A stretch of 12,619 nucleotides of DNA from Pseudomonadota bacterium (GTDB taxonomy: Bacteria; Pseudomonadota; Alphaproteobacteria; Rhizobiales; Xanthobacteraceae). The DNA is taken from the NCBI GenBank assembly GCA_021779635.1, contig JAJYAH010000120.1:1-12619 (forward strand), read 5' to 3'. Within the stretch, counting starts at the first letter, position 1. Every line of letters starts with the position of its first letter. A model generated the notes under the pieces. That model was given only the letters and a program-made list of their open reading frames with translations. It searched no databases and was not told the DNA's origin. This document shows, one piece after another, positions 1 to 6,678 of this stretch. A program made the position numbers and the translations under genes.

Positions 1-190
1 CTCCACAGAGCCGCATTTGCGCCTTCCAGGCAATCTCACCTCAAAATCGCGCGTTTGCCATCGATCATGGCGACAGTATCGCCGAGATGAAAGATTACGC
101 CGCGCCCCTCGTGGAGACTAATGAACCATGTCGTTCGGTAAAACAGGCTGTTTGGCCGAAGAGAATACACTGTAGTGTCTGGCGAGGCCG
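1..190. other. Left-edge stretch with no supportable gene
   Basis: I see no convincing coding sequence here. All three plus-strand frames are short or unlike known families, and the minus-strand reading frame that crosses it runs mostly antisense to the next gene. A short inverted repeat (ACACT-GT-AGTGT, 167-178) sits just upstream of the metallophosphoesterase start and overlaps a weak -10-like TACACT (166-171). It could be an operator, but there is no good -35 match. Confidence 0.3.
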
Positions 191-787
191 ATGCCCGCAT
201 GGAAAATCGAGCCATTTTCGGAGGCAAATTATTCCGTGGACAAGGATATCTTGCACAAATTGGAGCAGCGTCTCGGACCGATCCACGCAAGACAGCGATT
301 GGGGATCGAGAAGGATCACGAAGCGCAAGTCTTTGGCCAAGGGCTTACTTTCTTCCATTTAGAGAACTTGCATTTGGCGCCGGCGATCATTCGAAATGCG
401 CTGAAGCTGACGGGCCTCTATTGGCGTGCCCGCCGGAATGCAGAACGCGTCACTGTCAGGCGAAACGACCTGAGGTTCGCTGCGTTACCGTCACTTTTCG
501 ACGGCTATACCATTCTCCACATTAGCGACATGCATGTCGACATGAGTGAAGCCGCCATGCAGCACCTGATTGAGCTGGTCGACGGCATGCAATACGATCT
601 ATGTGTTCTAACCGGGGATTATCGAGGAAGGACTTTTGGACCGTTCGAGGCGGCTCTCGAGGGCGTGGCAAAGGTGCGAGCGCATCTAAAGCCCCCAATC
701 TATGGTGTGCTCGGCAACCACGATACAATTCAAATGGTTCCGGCAATGGAGGCCATGGGGATACGAATGCTGCTCAACTGTGAATAA
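191..787 (+). pseudogene. Truncated metallophosphoesterase (YkuE/calcineurin-like family)
   Basis: This 198-residue product carries the N-terminal metal-binding motifs of calcineurin-like phosphoesterases: D113-x-H115 in HISDMHVD, G142-D143 in LTGDYRG, and G175-N176-H177-D178. These residues ligate a two-metal centre that hydrolyses phosphoesters. Residues 1-100 form an extension seen, as I recall, in a proteobacterial subgroup. The frame stops at residue 198, right after the IRMLLN segment that follows GNHD. The C-terminal half, with the remaining conserved histidines (including the GHxH motif), is absent, and none of the sequence just downstream resembles it. Full-length relatives are roughly 280-380 residues. 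The start is the ATG at 191, with a weak GAGG only 3 nt upstream, so the start is uncertain. It is probably a decayed gene without activity. The family assignment is secure; loss of function is inferred. Confidence 0.75.
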
Positions 788-845
788 GCACCCAGGAGTA
801 GCAGGAGTGACCCCCCGCACAGTCAGGTGGATCAATAGCTTAGTG

Positions 846-875
846 CGCCGATCGGCGTCGGGACCCCACGCCGAT
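846..875. repeat. Perfect hairpin and overlapping 12-bp palindrome
   Basis: ATCGGCGT (851-858) and ACGCCGAT (868-875) form a perfect 8-bp stem with a 9-nt loop. The left arm also belongs to a perfect palindrome, CGCCGATCGGCG (846-857), so the CGCCGAT unit occurs on three arms. No T-run follows on either strand, so it is not a classical intrinsic terminator. It lies between two decayed genes and could be a small intergenic repeat element or a rearrangement scar. Confidence 0.4.
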
Positions 876-894
876 TAACACCCAAGAAGTGCCT

Positions 895-1065
895 ATTTCC
901 CTTATTTCTTTATCTTCAGCGATGAGATACAGCGCGCGGACCAGCGAGCGTTTTGGCGCGCATGACGCGCCGCATCGGTCTCGCGCACGAGGTGATGCCG
1001 CCGGCCGATCTTGAGAATGCCGGCGCAAAAGCCGTGGAACAACTGCTGGCCAACGGGCCTGGCTC
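895..1065 (+). pseudogene. Enoyl-CoA hydratase/isomerase remnant, frameshifted
   Basis: Two adjacent plus-strand frames together read like the C-terminal part of an enoyl-CoA hydratase. One frame (about 919-969) gives AMRYSARTSERFGAHDA and the next (from about 965) gives RRIGLAHEVMPPADL, followed by GAKAVEQLLANGPGS. In crotonase-family enzymes these segments are contiguous (typically TAERF...EA-RRIGLVHEV...). Restoring two bases in the GC-alternating tract at 966-971 joins them, which points to a 2-bp slippage deletion. The catalytic N-terminal two thirds are missing and similarity fades after about 1065, so the fragment is dead. The outer boundaries are approximate. The family call is from recognition of the conserved C-terminal pattern; no search was possible. 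Confidence 0.6.
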
Positions 1066-1093
1066 GCCAGGCTGGACCCGAAACGGGGAGGAA

Positions 1094-1411
1094 TCAGGCG
1101 GCTTCGATCATGACGTCGCGCGCGGCATTGTCCACGATGACCGGGGTGTCGAAATATTGATAGCTCGGCTCCGATCCGAACGCGGAAAGAACGCGCTGGC
1201 GAAAGCTTTCGTCGTGCCAGCGCTGGGCATCCTCAACGCATTTCCACAAGTAGATGCCGCCACCTTTACCGGAGGCGAGATCGAAAATCATGTGCTTCCG
1301 GATCATATCCGGGTTCTGCTGCCAGCGCGGGATCGACTCGCGGAATTGGGCGATCATCGCCTCGCGCGTGATCCCCTTGGGCAGGTCAAACAGGACGATT
1401 TCAGTGATCAT
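1094..1411 (-). CDS. YdhR-like monooxygenase-fold (dimeric alpha/beta barrel) protein
   Basis: The 105-residue protein begins MITEIVLFDLPKGITREAM and has the layout of small dimeric alpha/beta-barrel proteins often annotated as YdhR-like putative monooxygenases: a first beta strand (residues 2-9), a helix with paired charges (14-30), the conserved NPDMIRKHMIFD and GGGIYLW segments (33-56), an amphipathic helix (58-78) and a closing FDTPVIVDN strand (87-95). No cofactor motif is visible and the substrate is unknown. The ATG at 1411 is preceded by AAGG about 12 nt upstream. It lies 80 bp downstream of isp2 on the same strand but has its own candidate operator (1443-1457), so it may be transcribed separately. 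A link to hydrogen metabolism is not indicated. The fold assignment is moderately sure; function is unknown. Confidence 0.75.
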   Translation of the reverse strand: MITEIVLFDLPKGITREAMIAQFRESIPRWQQNPDMIRKHMIFDLASGKGGGIYLWKCVEDAQRWHDESFRQRVLSAFGSEPSYQYFDTPVIVDNAARDVMIEAA

Positions 1412-1442
1412 TGGACGCTAACCTTGCCATGTGCTATTCAGT

Positions 1443-1457
1443 ATACTAACACAGTAT
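1443..1457. promoter_or_regulatory. Inverted repeat, possible operator upstream of the YdhR-like gene
   Basis: ATACT-AACAC-AGTAT is a perfect 5-5-5 dyad 32 nt upstream of the minus-strand ATG at 1411. It overlaps a second palindrome, AGTATACT (1440-1447), which on the minus strand supplies a -10-like TATACT. An AT-rich dyad over a putative -10 in an otherwise GC-rich context is typical of a repressor site. The regulator is not in the window and no clear -35 is seen. Confidence 0.4.
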
Positions 1458-1491
1458 TCGGCTCCTTCCCGCTAAGTGAAGCCAAAATCGG

Positions 1492-2790
1492 TCATGGGCC
1501 GGGGCTCGCGGTGCCAGATTTGATGACGGCGTTGTCAGCCGGGCTGCCTTCGATCAAGTGATCGGCCAGTAAATCGACGAGGCTTGCCAAACCGCCTTCC
1601 CATTTCCAGTGCGCCTTGCTTTCGTCCATCGTTAGCCGGCAATTGGAGCAGGACGATACCATCGTCTTGGCGCCGGTCTGTTCGACCTGCTCCATCTTGA
1701 TCTTGAAGACCTTGTGACGAAGATCAGCAGCACGCTCGATGGCCTGCACGCCGCCGCCGCCGCCGCAACACCAGCCATAATTCTCGTTTGGAGTCATTTC
1801 ACGGAAATCATTTGCGAAATCCTTAAGAAGATAGCGCGCGTCTTCTGTCGCCCCGCCGCGCCGCGAAATCTGGCATGGATCATGATAGGTGATTGAGCCC
1901 TCTAGTGGCTTGAGCTTCAGCCTGCCTTCGCGCTTCAACTGGGCCAGGAATTCGGAAATGTGCAGCACTGCGTAGGGCAGCGGGCGGTCAATCATGTTGG
2001 CGCCCGACCAGCGGAGCGCACCGAAGGCATGGCCGCATTCGGGAATGATGACCGTTTTCGCACCAACGCTTTCGGCAGCGTCGGTGATCCGCTGGACCAT
2101 CAGCTTGGCTATATCCGCCTTGCCCGCGAGGTAGCCGAAGTTGGTGGCTTCATAGCCCTTGCTGCTCAGCGTCCAGCTGACGCCGGCGTGGTTGAGGAGC
2201 TTGGCCATCGCCACGACTGAATCGGGATATTTCATCAATTCGATCGAGGAAACTGTGAGCAGAATGTCCGCCTTGTCCTTATCGAGCGCGATTGGAACCT
2301 CGTACTCGTCGACAAGCCAATCGATGCGATCACGCAGTTTCTCCGCCGTCACGCCCAGCGGGCTACCATGATCGCGGGAATTGTCGGCCGCCGCGAGCAG
2401 GTCCTTCGGGGCCAGTCCGGCCTTGACGAACGCCTCGCGCGCGCCCCCGACAATCGAGGCGATGTCGATCCCCATCGGGCAAATCGTCGTGCACCGCCCG
2501 CACATTGTGCACGTGTCGAACAGCAGCTCCTCCCATTCCGTCAGATCGTCTTCGGTGATCCGGGGCGCCAGCCCAAGCCAGGCCAACGGAAACTTCTGGC
2601 GACGATAGGCCTTGGCGATAGGAAATAGTTTGTAAGCCGGCGTGTGCCTTGGGTCGCCCGAGGCCTCGTAGAAGTGGCAAGCCTCAGCGCATTGCCCACA
2701 ATGCACGCAGGCTTCCAGGTAGCTGACCAGATGCTCCTCCGTGTGGGCGAGAAAAGTCTTCGCGGCGGCCTCGACGTCGATCCTGCTCAT
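1492..2790 (-). CDS. isp2: Isp2: HdrD/DsrK-like iron-sulfur electron-transfer subunit of the hydrogenase
   Basis: The 432-residue protein has two N-terminal [4Fe-4S] ferredoxin motifs, C28-x2-C31-x2-C34-x3-C38 and C94-x2-C97-x2-C100-x3-C104. The C-terminal half holds two CCG-type repeats. The first is degenerate (only C252 in ECGHAFGALRW). The second is complete: C306, C341-C342 (WCCGG) and C381-x2-C384. In HdrB/HdrD and DsrK such repeats bind a special [4Fe-4S] cluster linked to thiol/disulfide chemistry. No signal peptide or membrane segment is visible, so it should sit on the cytoplasmic face, docked on Isp1. The ATG at 2790 follows the large-subunit stop by 4 nt, with GAGGTGA upstream as ribosome binding site. 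It is the last gene of the structural operon. A stand-alone HdrD-like protein is excluded by context. Confidence 0.9.
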   Translation of the reverse strand: MSRIDVEAAAKTFLAHTEEHLVSYLEACVHCGQCAEACHFYEASGDPRHTPAYKLFPIAKAYRRQKFPLAWLGLAPRITEDDLTEWEELLFDTCTMCGRCTTICPMGIDIASIVGGAREAFVKAGLAPKDLLAAADNSRDHGSPLGVTAEKLRDRIDWLVDEYEVPIALDKDKADILLTVSSIELMKYPDSVVAMAKLLNHAGVSWTLSSKGYEATNFGYLAGKADIAKLMVQRITDAAESVGAKTVIIPECGHAFGALRWSGANMIDRPLPYAVLHISEFLAQLKREGRLKLKPLEGSITYHDPCQISRRGGATEDARYLLKDFANDFREMTPNENYGWCCGGGGGVQAIERAADLRHKVFKIKMEQVEQTGAKTMVSSCSNCRLTMDESKAHWKWEGGLASLVDLLADHLIEGSPADNAVIKSGTASPGP

Positions 2791-2794
2791 CGCG

Positions 2795-4540
2795 TCACCT
2801 CACTTTCACTTGCACGAGCTCTTCGCCATTTGGATCCACGACATGTACGGCGCAGGCGATGCAGGGATCGAAGCTGTGAATGGTGCGCATGATCTCCAGT
2901 GGCTGCTTGGGGTCGTGGAGCGTATGCCGGTCCATCAGGGCCGCCTCATAGGGGCCGGGCTGACCAATTGCATCGCGCGGTCCGGCATTCCATGTCGATG
3001 GCACCACCGCCTGGTAATTTTCGATCCGCCCGTTCTTGATCACCACCCAATGCGCCAGAGCCCCACGCGGCGCTTCCATGAAGCCGACTCCTCGCGCCTC
3101 GTCCGGCCAGGAGGAGGGCTCCCATTTCCTGGGGTTGTGAACCGCCAGGTCACCGGCCTTGATGTTGGCAAGCAGATGGTCGAACCAAGTCAGCATCTGA
3201 TCTACGACGATTTTGCTTTCAAGTGTGCGCGCCGCCGTCCGCCCCATCGTGGAGAACATGGCGGTCAGCGGCAGATCGAGCTTGGCGAGCGCCATGTGCG
3301 CGAGTTCGCGCGTGGGTTCGTGACCCTTGGCGTAGAGCATCAGGACGCGGGCGAGCGGACCCACCTCCATCACCTTGTCCTTCCAACGCGGCGCCTTCAT
3401 CCAGGAGTAGCTCGCTGCGACGTCGAGCTGATCGAAGGGCGGCTTCGGTCCGGTGTAGTTCAGGTTTGTCTGGCCCGCATAGGGATGCAGGCCTTCATTC
3501 TTGCCGTTCGAATAGTCGTACCACGAGTGAGAGACGAATTCCTGAATCTCATCAGGATTGTTCATGTTGACAGGGTGGATGGTCGTGAGGTCGCGATTGA
3601 GGATGACCCCGGCCGGAATCAGCCAACTCGACGGATCGTCCATGCCTTTTTCGGGAAAGTCGCCATAGGTGAGGAAGTTTCCGACGCCTTCTCCACGTTG
3701 GAACCAGTCCTTGTAGAAGGAGGCGATGGCGAGGGTGTCGGGCAGATAGACCTGGTCGACGAACTCCTTCATGTGGCCGATCACGTTCTTGACCTGCTGC
3801 AGGCCCGCCATGTTCACTGCGGTCGCCGACGCGCCGCCCATATTGGTCGTGTCGATGCTGATCGGCGACGGCGAGCCCCCGACCAGAAAATTCGGGTGGG
3901 GGTTCTTGCCGCCGAAGATCGTGTGGATCTGGACGACTTCGCGCTGCCAGGCGAGCGCTTCGAGATAGTGCGCCACAGCCATCAGATTTGCCTCGGGCGG
4001 CAGCTTGTAGCCGGGGTGGCCCCAATAGCCGTTGGCGAAGATCCCAAGTTGCCCCGATTCCACGAAGTCCTTCAGCTTTTTCTGCGTGTCCGCGAAATAA
4101 CCGGGGCTCGACCTCGGATAGCTCGATATGGATTGGGCGAGTTGTGAGGTGGCGGCAGGATCGGCCTTAAGGGCCGAGACGACATCCACCCAGTCGAGGG
4201 CATGCAGATGGTAGAAATGCATGACGTGATCATGCACGTACTGCGCAGCAATCATCAGGTTGCGGATCAGCTGCGCATTGGGCGGGATCGGGTAGTCGAT
4301 TGCATTTTCGACCGCGCGCACCGACGCGATGCCGTGCACGAGCGTGCATACGCCGCAGATGCGCTGTGCGAACGCCCAGGCTTCGCGGGGATCACGGCCT
4401 TTGAGGATCAGTTCGATGCCGCGCACCATGGTGCCGGAGCTGTAGGCGCCGGTAATCGCGCCGCTGGCGTCCGTCTCCGCCTCGATCCGAAGATGGCCCT
4501 CGATGCGGGTAATCGGATCGACGACGACACGTTGGCTCAT
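2795..4540 (-). CDS. hynL: [NiFe]-hydrogenase large (catalytic) subunit
   Basis: The 581-residue catalytic subunit carries the four-cysteine nickel-iron site: R60-I-C62-G-V-C65 with T66..H69 near the N-terminus, and D558-P-C560-I-A-C563-A-V-H566 near the C-terminus. R40-G-I-E43 matches the conserved RGxE of the L1 region. H566 is the expected cleavage point for the maturation protease, which would remove 15 residues after NiFe insertion. There is no signal peptide: in this family the folded subunit is exported by piggyback on the Tat-bearing small subunit. Length is typical of group 1 uptake enzymes. The ATG at 4540 overlaps the isp1 stop as ATGA and has GGGGAG 7 nt upstream. It catalyses H2 = 2 H+ + 2 e-. 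Assignment as a group 1 hydrogenase is certain; subgroup 1e follows from the Isp neighbours. Confidence 0.97.
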   Translation of the reverse strand: MSQRVVVDPITRIEGHLRIEAETDASGAITGAYSSGTMVRGIELILKGRDPREAWAFAQRICGVCTLVHGIASVRAVENAIDYPIPPNAQLIRNLMIAAQYVHDHVMHFYHLHALDWVDVVSALKADPAATSQLAQSISSYPRSSPGYFADTQKKLKDFVESGQLGIFANGYWGHPGYKLPPEANLMAVAHYLEALAWQREVVQIHTIFGGKNPHPNFLVGGSPSPISIDTTNMGGASATAVNMAGLQQVKNVIGHMKEFVDQVYLPDTLAIASFYKDWFQRGEGVGNFLTYGDFPEKGMDDPSSWLIPAGVILNRDLTTIHPVNMNNPDEIQEFVSHSWYDYSNGKNEGLHPYAGQTNLNYTGPKPPFDQLDVAASYSWMKAPRWKDKVMEVGPLARVLMLYAKGHEPTRELAHMALAKLDLPLTAMFSTMGRTAARTLESKIVVDQMLTWFDHLLANIKAGDLAVHNPRKWEPSSWPDEARGVGFMEAPRGALAHWVVIKNGRIENYQAVVPSTWNAGPRDAIGQPGPYEAALMDRHTLHDPKQPLEIMRTIHSFDPCIACAVHVVDPNGEELVQVKVR

Positions 4541-5196
4541 ATCTCCACTCCCCGGCGACTATAGAAAATTCCAGTCTCGCTTGGCGTCAAGAACACCAGA
4601 AATGAATGCATCAGCTTGCCGAAGGGAAACCAGATCAGGAACAGCGCGACGGTGAGAATGTGTATCCCCAGCAGTGTCTCATACGGCGCCCAAAGGTGGC
4701 TCACGGCGACAAGCCCGGTGACGACAGGTAGCAGCGTCACGAACCAGCTGAAATAGTCATTAAATGTCGACAGCAGCTTGAGCACCGGACTGGTCAGCCG
4801 TCGCACGAGCGCTGCGACGAGCGAGGCCAATGTGATCACGGAAGCCACCGAGATCACGCCGCTTGGCAGGTGCGGCCATGTCACGCCGAACAGTCCGTGC
4901 ATGAACAGGATGTGCTGAGCGAAGCCGAATACAATGATCGCGAGTCCGATGTGAAAGACGTAGCTGTTCACGGTTGCGAACAGCGAACTGCGCGCGAACG
5001 CCTTGGGCGGCCACAGGTGACGCACAAAGCCCGAAGCCGCGCCGACCAGGGCTGATGGTGCATCGACGCGGGCCACCGATCGGTCCTTCGCCCAAGGCAA
5101 CAAGAGTAGCGATAGCAGCCGCCACAGAACGCCGAACATAAAGACGGCGAAGGCGATCTCCAGTGCGGGCCCTCGCGCAAAGTCCAGGAGGGTCAT
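4537..5196 (-). CDS. isp1: Isp1: NarI/DsrM-like membrane cytochrome b subunit
   Basis: The 219-residue integral membrane protein has about five hydrophobic segments (roughly 11-33, 76-99, 112-130, 147-166 and 176-202). Histidines within or near them (H82, H95, H179, H197) are the likely axial ligands of b-type haems, as in NarI and DsrM. It anchors the periplasmic hydrogenase dimer and carries electrons across or into the membrane. The start is the ATG at 5196: it overlaps the small-subunit stop as ATGA and has GGGAG 8 nt upstream. An upstream in-frame extension to 5463 reads as an arginine-rich shadow of the small-subunit gene and is rejected. It is not the HupC/HyaC cytochrome of group 1d enzymes; pairing with an HdrD-like partner in the same operon supports Isp1. 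Exact ligands and topology are inferred. Confidence 0.88.
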   Translation of the reverse strand: MTLLDFARGPALEIAFAVFMFGVLWRLLSLLLLPWAKDRSVARVDAPSALVGAASGFVRHLWPPKAFARSSLFATVNSYVFHIGLAIIVFGFAQHILFMHGLFGVTWPHLPSGVISVASVITLASLVAALVRRLTSPVLKLLSTFNDYFSWFVTLLPVVTGLVAVSHLWAPYETLLGIHILTVALFLIWFPFGKLMHSFLVFLTPSETGIFYSRRGVEI

Positions 5197-6257
5197 GATT
5201 GCATCTCCCTCTTTGCTCTGTTTCTCCGTCGCCGCGCCAGCCAGGCGCTGGCGGCGCCGACGGCCGCGCCGGCGACCGCAGCGCCCGCCACGATCTCCGC
5301 GTTGGTCGCCGTGCTCGACGGCAGCGGCGTATAGAATCCGCCCTTGTCCCAGAAGTTCGGCTCTGAACAGCCGAGGCAGCCGTGGCCCGACTGGATCGGA
5401 AACGAAACGCCGCTGTTCCACTTCAGCGTGGCACAGGCATTGTAAGTGACGGGGCCCTTGCAACCGACTTCATAGAGACACCAGCCGCTGCGCGCGCCTT
5501 CATCGTCGAAGCTCTTGGCAAACATCCCTCGGTCGTAGAATGGCCGACGATAGCATCGATCATGGATACTATCGCCGAAGAAGGCTTTCGGACGATTCAA
5601 ATGGTCGAGATCGGGCAGTTTGCCGAAGGTGATGAGATAGGCGATGGTCCCAGCTATCGCTTCGGGGATGGGCGGGCATCCGGAGATATTGATCACCGGC
5701 TTGTCGGTGATGATTTCGGATACGGGCTCGGCGCCTGTGGGATTTGGCTTTGCGTGCGGAATGCCTCCGAATGCCGCGCAAGTGCCAACCGAAATCACCG
5801 CCAAGGCATCCCGCGCGGTCTCCTTCAGCACCTCGAGGTTGGTCTTCCCGGCGTTCGTCGAATAGACCCCGCCATCCTTTGTGGAGACCGAACCGTCGAC
5901 CACCACGATATATTTGCCCTTGTTGGCCGCCATGGCGGCAAGCCGCGCCGCTTCCGCCGCGGTACCCGAGGCCGCCATCAGCGTCTCGTGATAATCAAGC
6001 GAAATGACGTTGAAGATCATGTCCTCGATGGTCGGATTGAACGAGCGCGTCAGGGATTCAGTGCAGCCGGTGCATTCCTGGAACGAAAGCCAGATCACCG
6101 ACTGACGCCGGGTCTTGGCCAGCGCTTCGGCCATTGCCGCCGACGCCATCGGCGGCAGCGCCAGCAGGCTCGCGAGGTAGCTGGTGTATTTTAGCAGGGC
6201 GCGGCGCGAAACGCCGCGCCTGGCGAGCAGTTCGCCAATTGTTTCAGAGTCATCCAT
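5193..6257 (-). CDS. hynS: [NiFe]-hydrogenase small subunit, Tat-exported
   Basis: The 354-residue subunit starts with a twin-arginine signal (S17-R-R-A-L-L-K23, hydrophobic core about 26-42). Its three clusters are all present: proximal [4Fe-4S] at C62, C65, C160 and C194; distal [4Fe-4S] at H232, C235, C260 and C266; medial [3Fe-4S] at C275, C294 and C297. The proximal motif is ECTGCTE, without the extra cysteines of oxygen-tolerant enzymes. A C-terminal alanine/glycine-rich helix (about 321-341) followed by ARRRRNRAKR is the membrane anchor. I chose the ATG at 6257 because it has GAGGA 8 nt upstream and gives a Tat signal of normal length; an in-frame ATG at 6290 adds only 11 residues inside the previous gene. 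The start overlaps the hupH-like stop by 8 nt. It passes electrons from the NiFe site to Isp1. Confidence 0.96.
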   Translation of the reverse strand: MDDSETIGELLARRGVSRRALLKYTSYLASLLALPPMASAAMAEALAKTRRQSVIWLSFQECTGCTESLTRSFNPTIEDMIFNVISLDYHETLMAASGTAAEAARLAAMAANKGKYIVVVDGSVSTKDGGVYSTNAGKTNLEVLKETARDALAVISVGTCAAFGGIPHAKPNPTGAEPVSEIITDKPVINISGCPPIPEAIAGTIAYLITFGKLPDLDHLNRPKAFFGDSIHDRCYRRPFYDRGMFAKSFDDEGARSGWCLYEVGCKGPVTYNACATLKWNSGVSFPIQSGHGCLGCSEPNFWDKGGFYTPLPSSTATNAEIVAGAAVAGAAVGAASAWLARRRRNRAKREMQS

Positions 6258-6678
6258 GCCTGATGTCCTCGCTTGCGGCCCTGGACGCATGCTCGGCCAG
6301 GGAGTCTCTTAGGCCCAACGCAGACGCAGCCACGTCGTTGCGGTGCGATGCCAGAATCTGCGGAGTCGACGTGACCTCGATATGCTCGGCCGCCACGTTA
6401 TTCCCTGCGCCTAAGTGCCTGATCCACCACACGCCGGCGTATTGTGTTTCCCAGACTTCGCTTGTGCCGGCTACCGTAAGCAGGGCCTCGATCTCGCCGC
6501 GGCCTAGACGATCTTCCAGTTCGCTGCGATCGGCCGGCGTCATCGGCAGGCTGCGCAGATCGATGGCACTCACCTCACCTGTCTCGGCAAGCAGGGCGAG
6601 CCGCCCGGCGATCTCGTGGAGGACGCTTTGCGCCATGCCAGTACGAAAGTCGGTCGCGCCCAAAATCTCATCTTTCAT
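6250..6678 (-). CDS. hupH: HupH/HyaF-like hydrogenase expression protein, short form
   Basis: The 142-residue product contains the HupH C-terminal conserved region: the EVWETQYAGVWWIRH block (about residues 75-89), then AAEHIEVTSTPQILASH. HupH/HyaF/HoxQ proteins act in assembly of the exported small subunit, probably at the iron-sulfur insertion or Tat proof-reading stage. E. coli HyaF and its relatives are, as I recall, near 280 residues, with two such regions; this protein is about half that and appears to keep a single unit. The start at 6678 (MKDEIL) is chosen because it lies 11 nt inside the protease gene's end and the longer in-frame form begins with an arginine-rich shadow. A weak GGA lies 4 nt upstream. 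Its position directly before the small-subunit gene fits the chaperone role. Confidence 0.78.
   Translation of the reverse strand: MKDEILGATDFRTGMAQSVLHEIAGRLALLAETGEVSAIDLRSLPMTPADRSELEDRLGRGEIEALLTVAGTSEVWETQYAGVWWIRHLGAGNNVAAEHIEVTSTPQILASHRNDVAASALGLRDSLAEHASRAASEDIRHG

Noticed and set aside
36..290. Minus-strand frame of 84 codons ending near the left edge, with a short stretch (IFHLGDTVAMIDGKR) faintly like a copper-amine-oxidase N-terminal repeat
   Set aside because: The match is short, there is no second repeat, and most of the frame is antisense to the metallophosphoesterase.
2741..4147. Long plus-strand open frame (468 codons) opposite the large-subunit gene
   Set aside because: It is antisense to hynL, is arginine- and histidine-rich, shows no family motif, and is the kind of open shadow frame expected in GC-rich coding DNA.
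5197..5463. N-terminal extension of isp1
   Set aside because: It overlaps the small-subunit coding region, is arginine-rich without any hydrophobic or haem motif, and a well-placed ATG with GGGAG exists at 5196.
5382..6194. Plus-strand open frame (270 codons) opposite the small-subunit gene
   Set aside because: It is antisense to a certain gene and has biased shadow-like composition.
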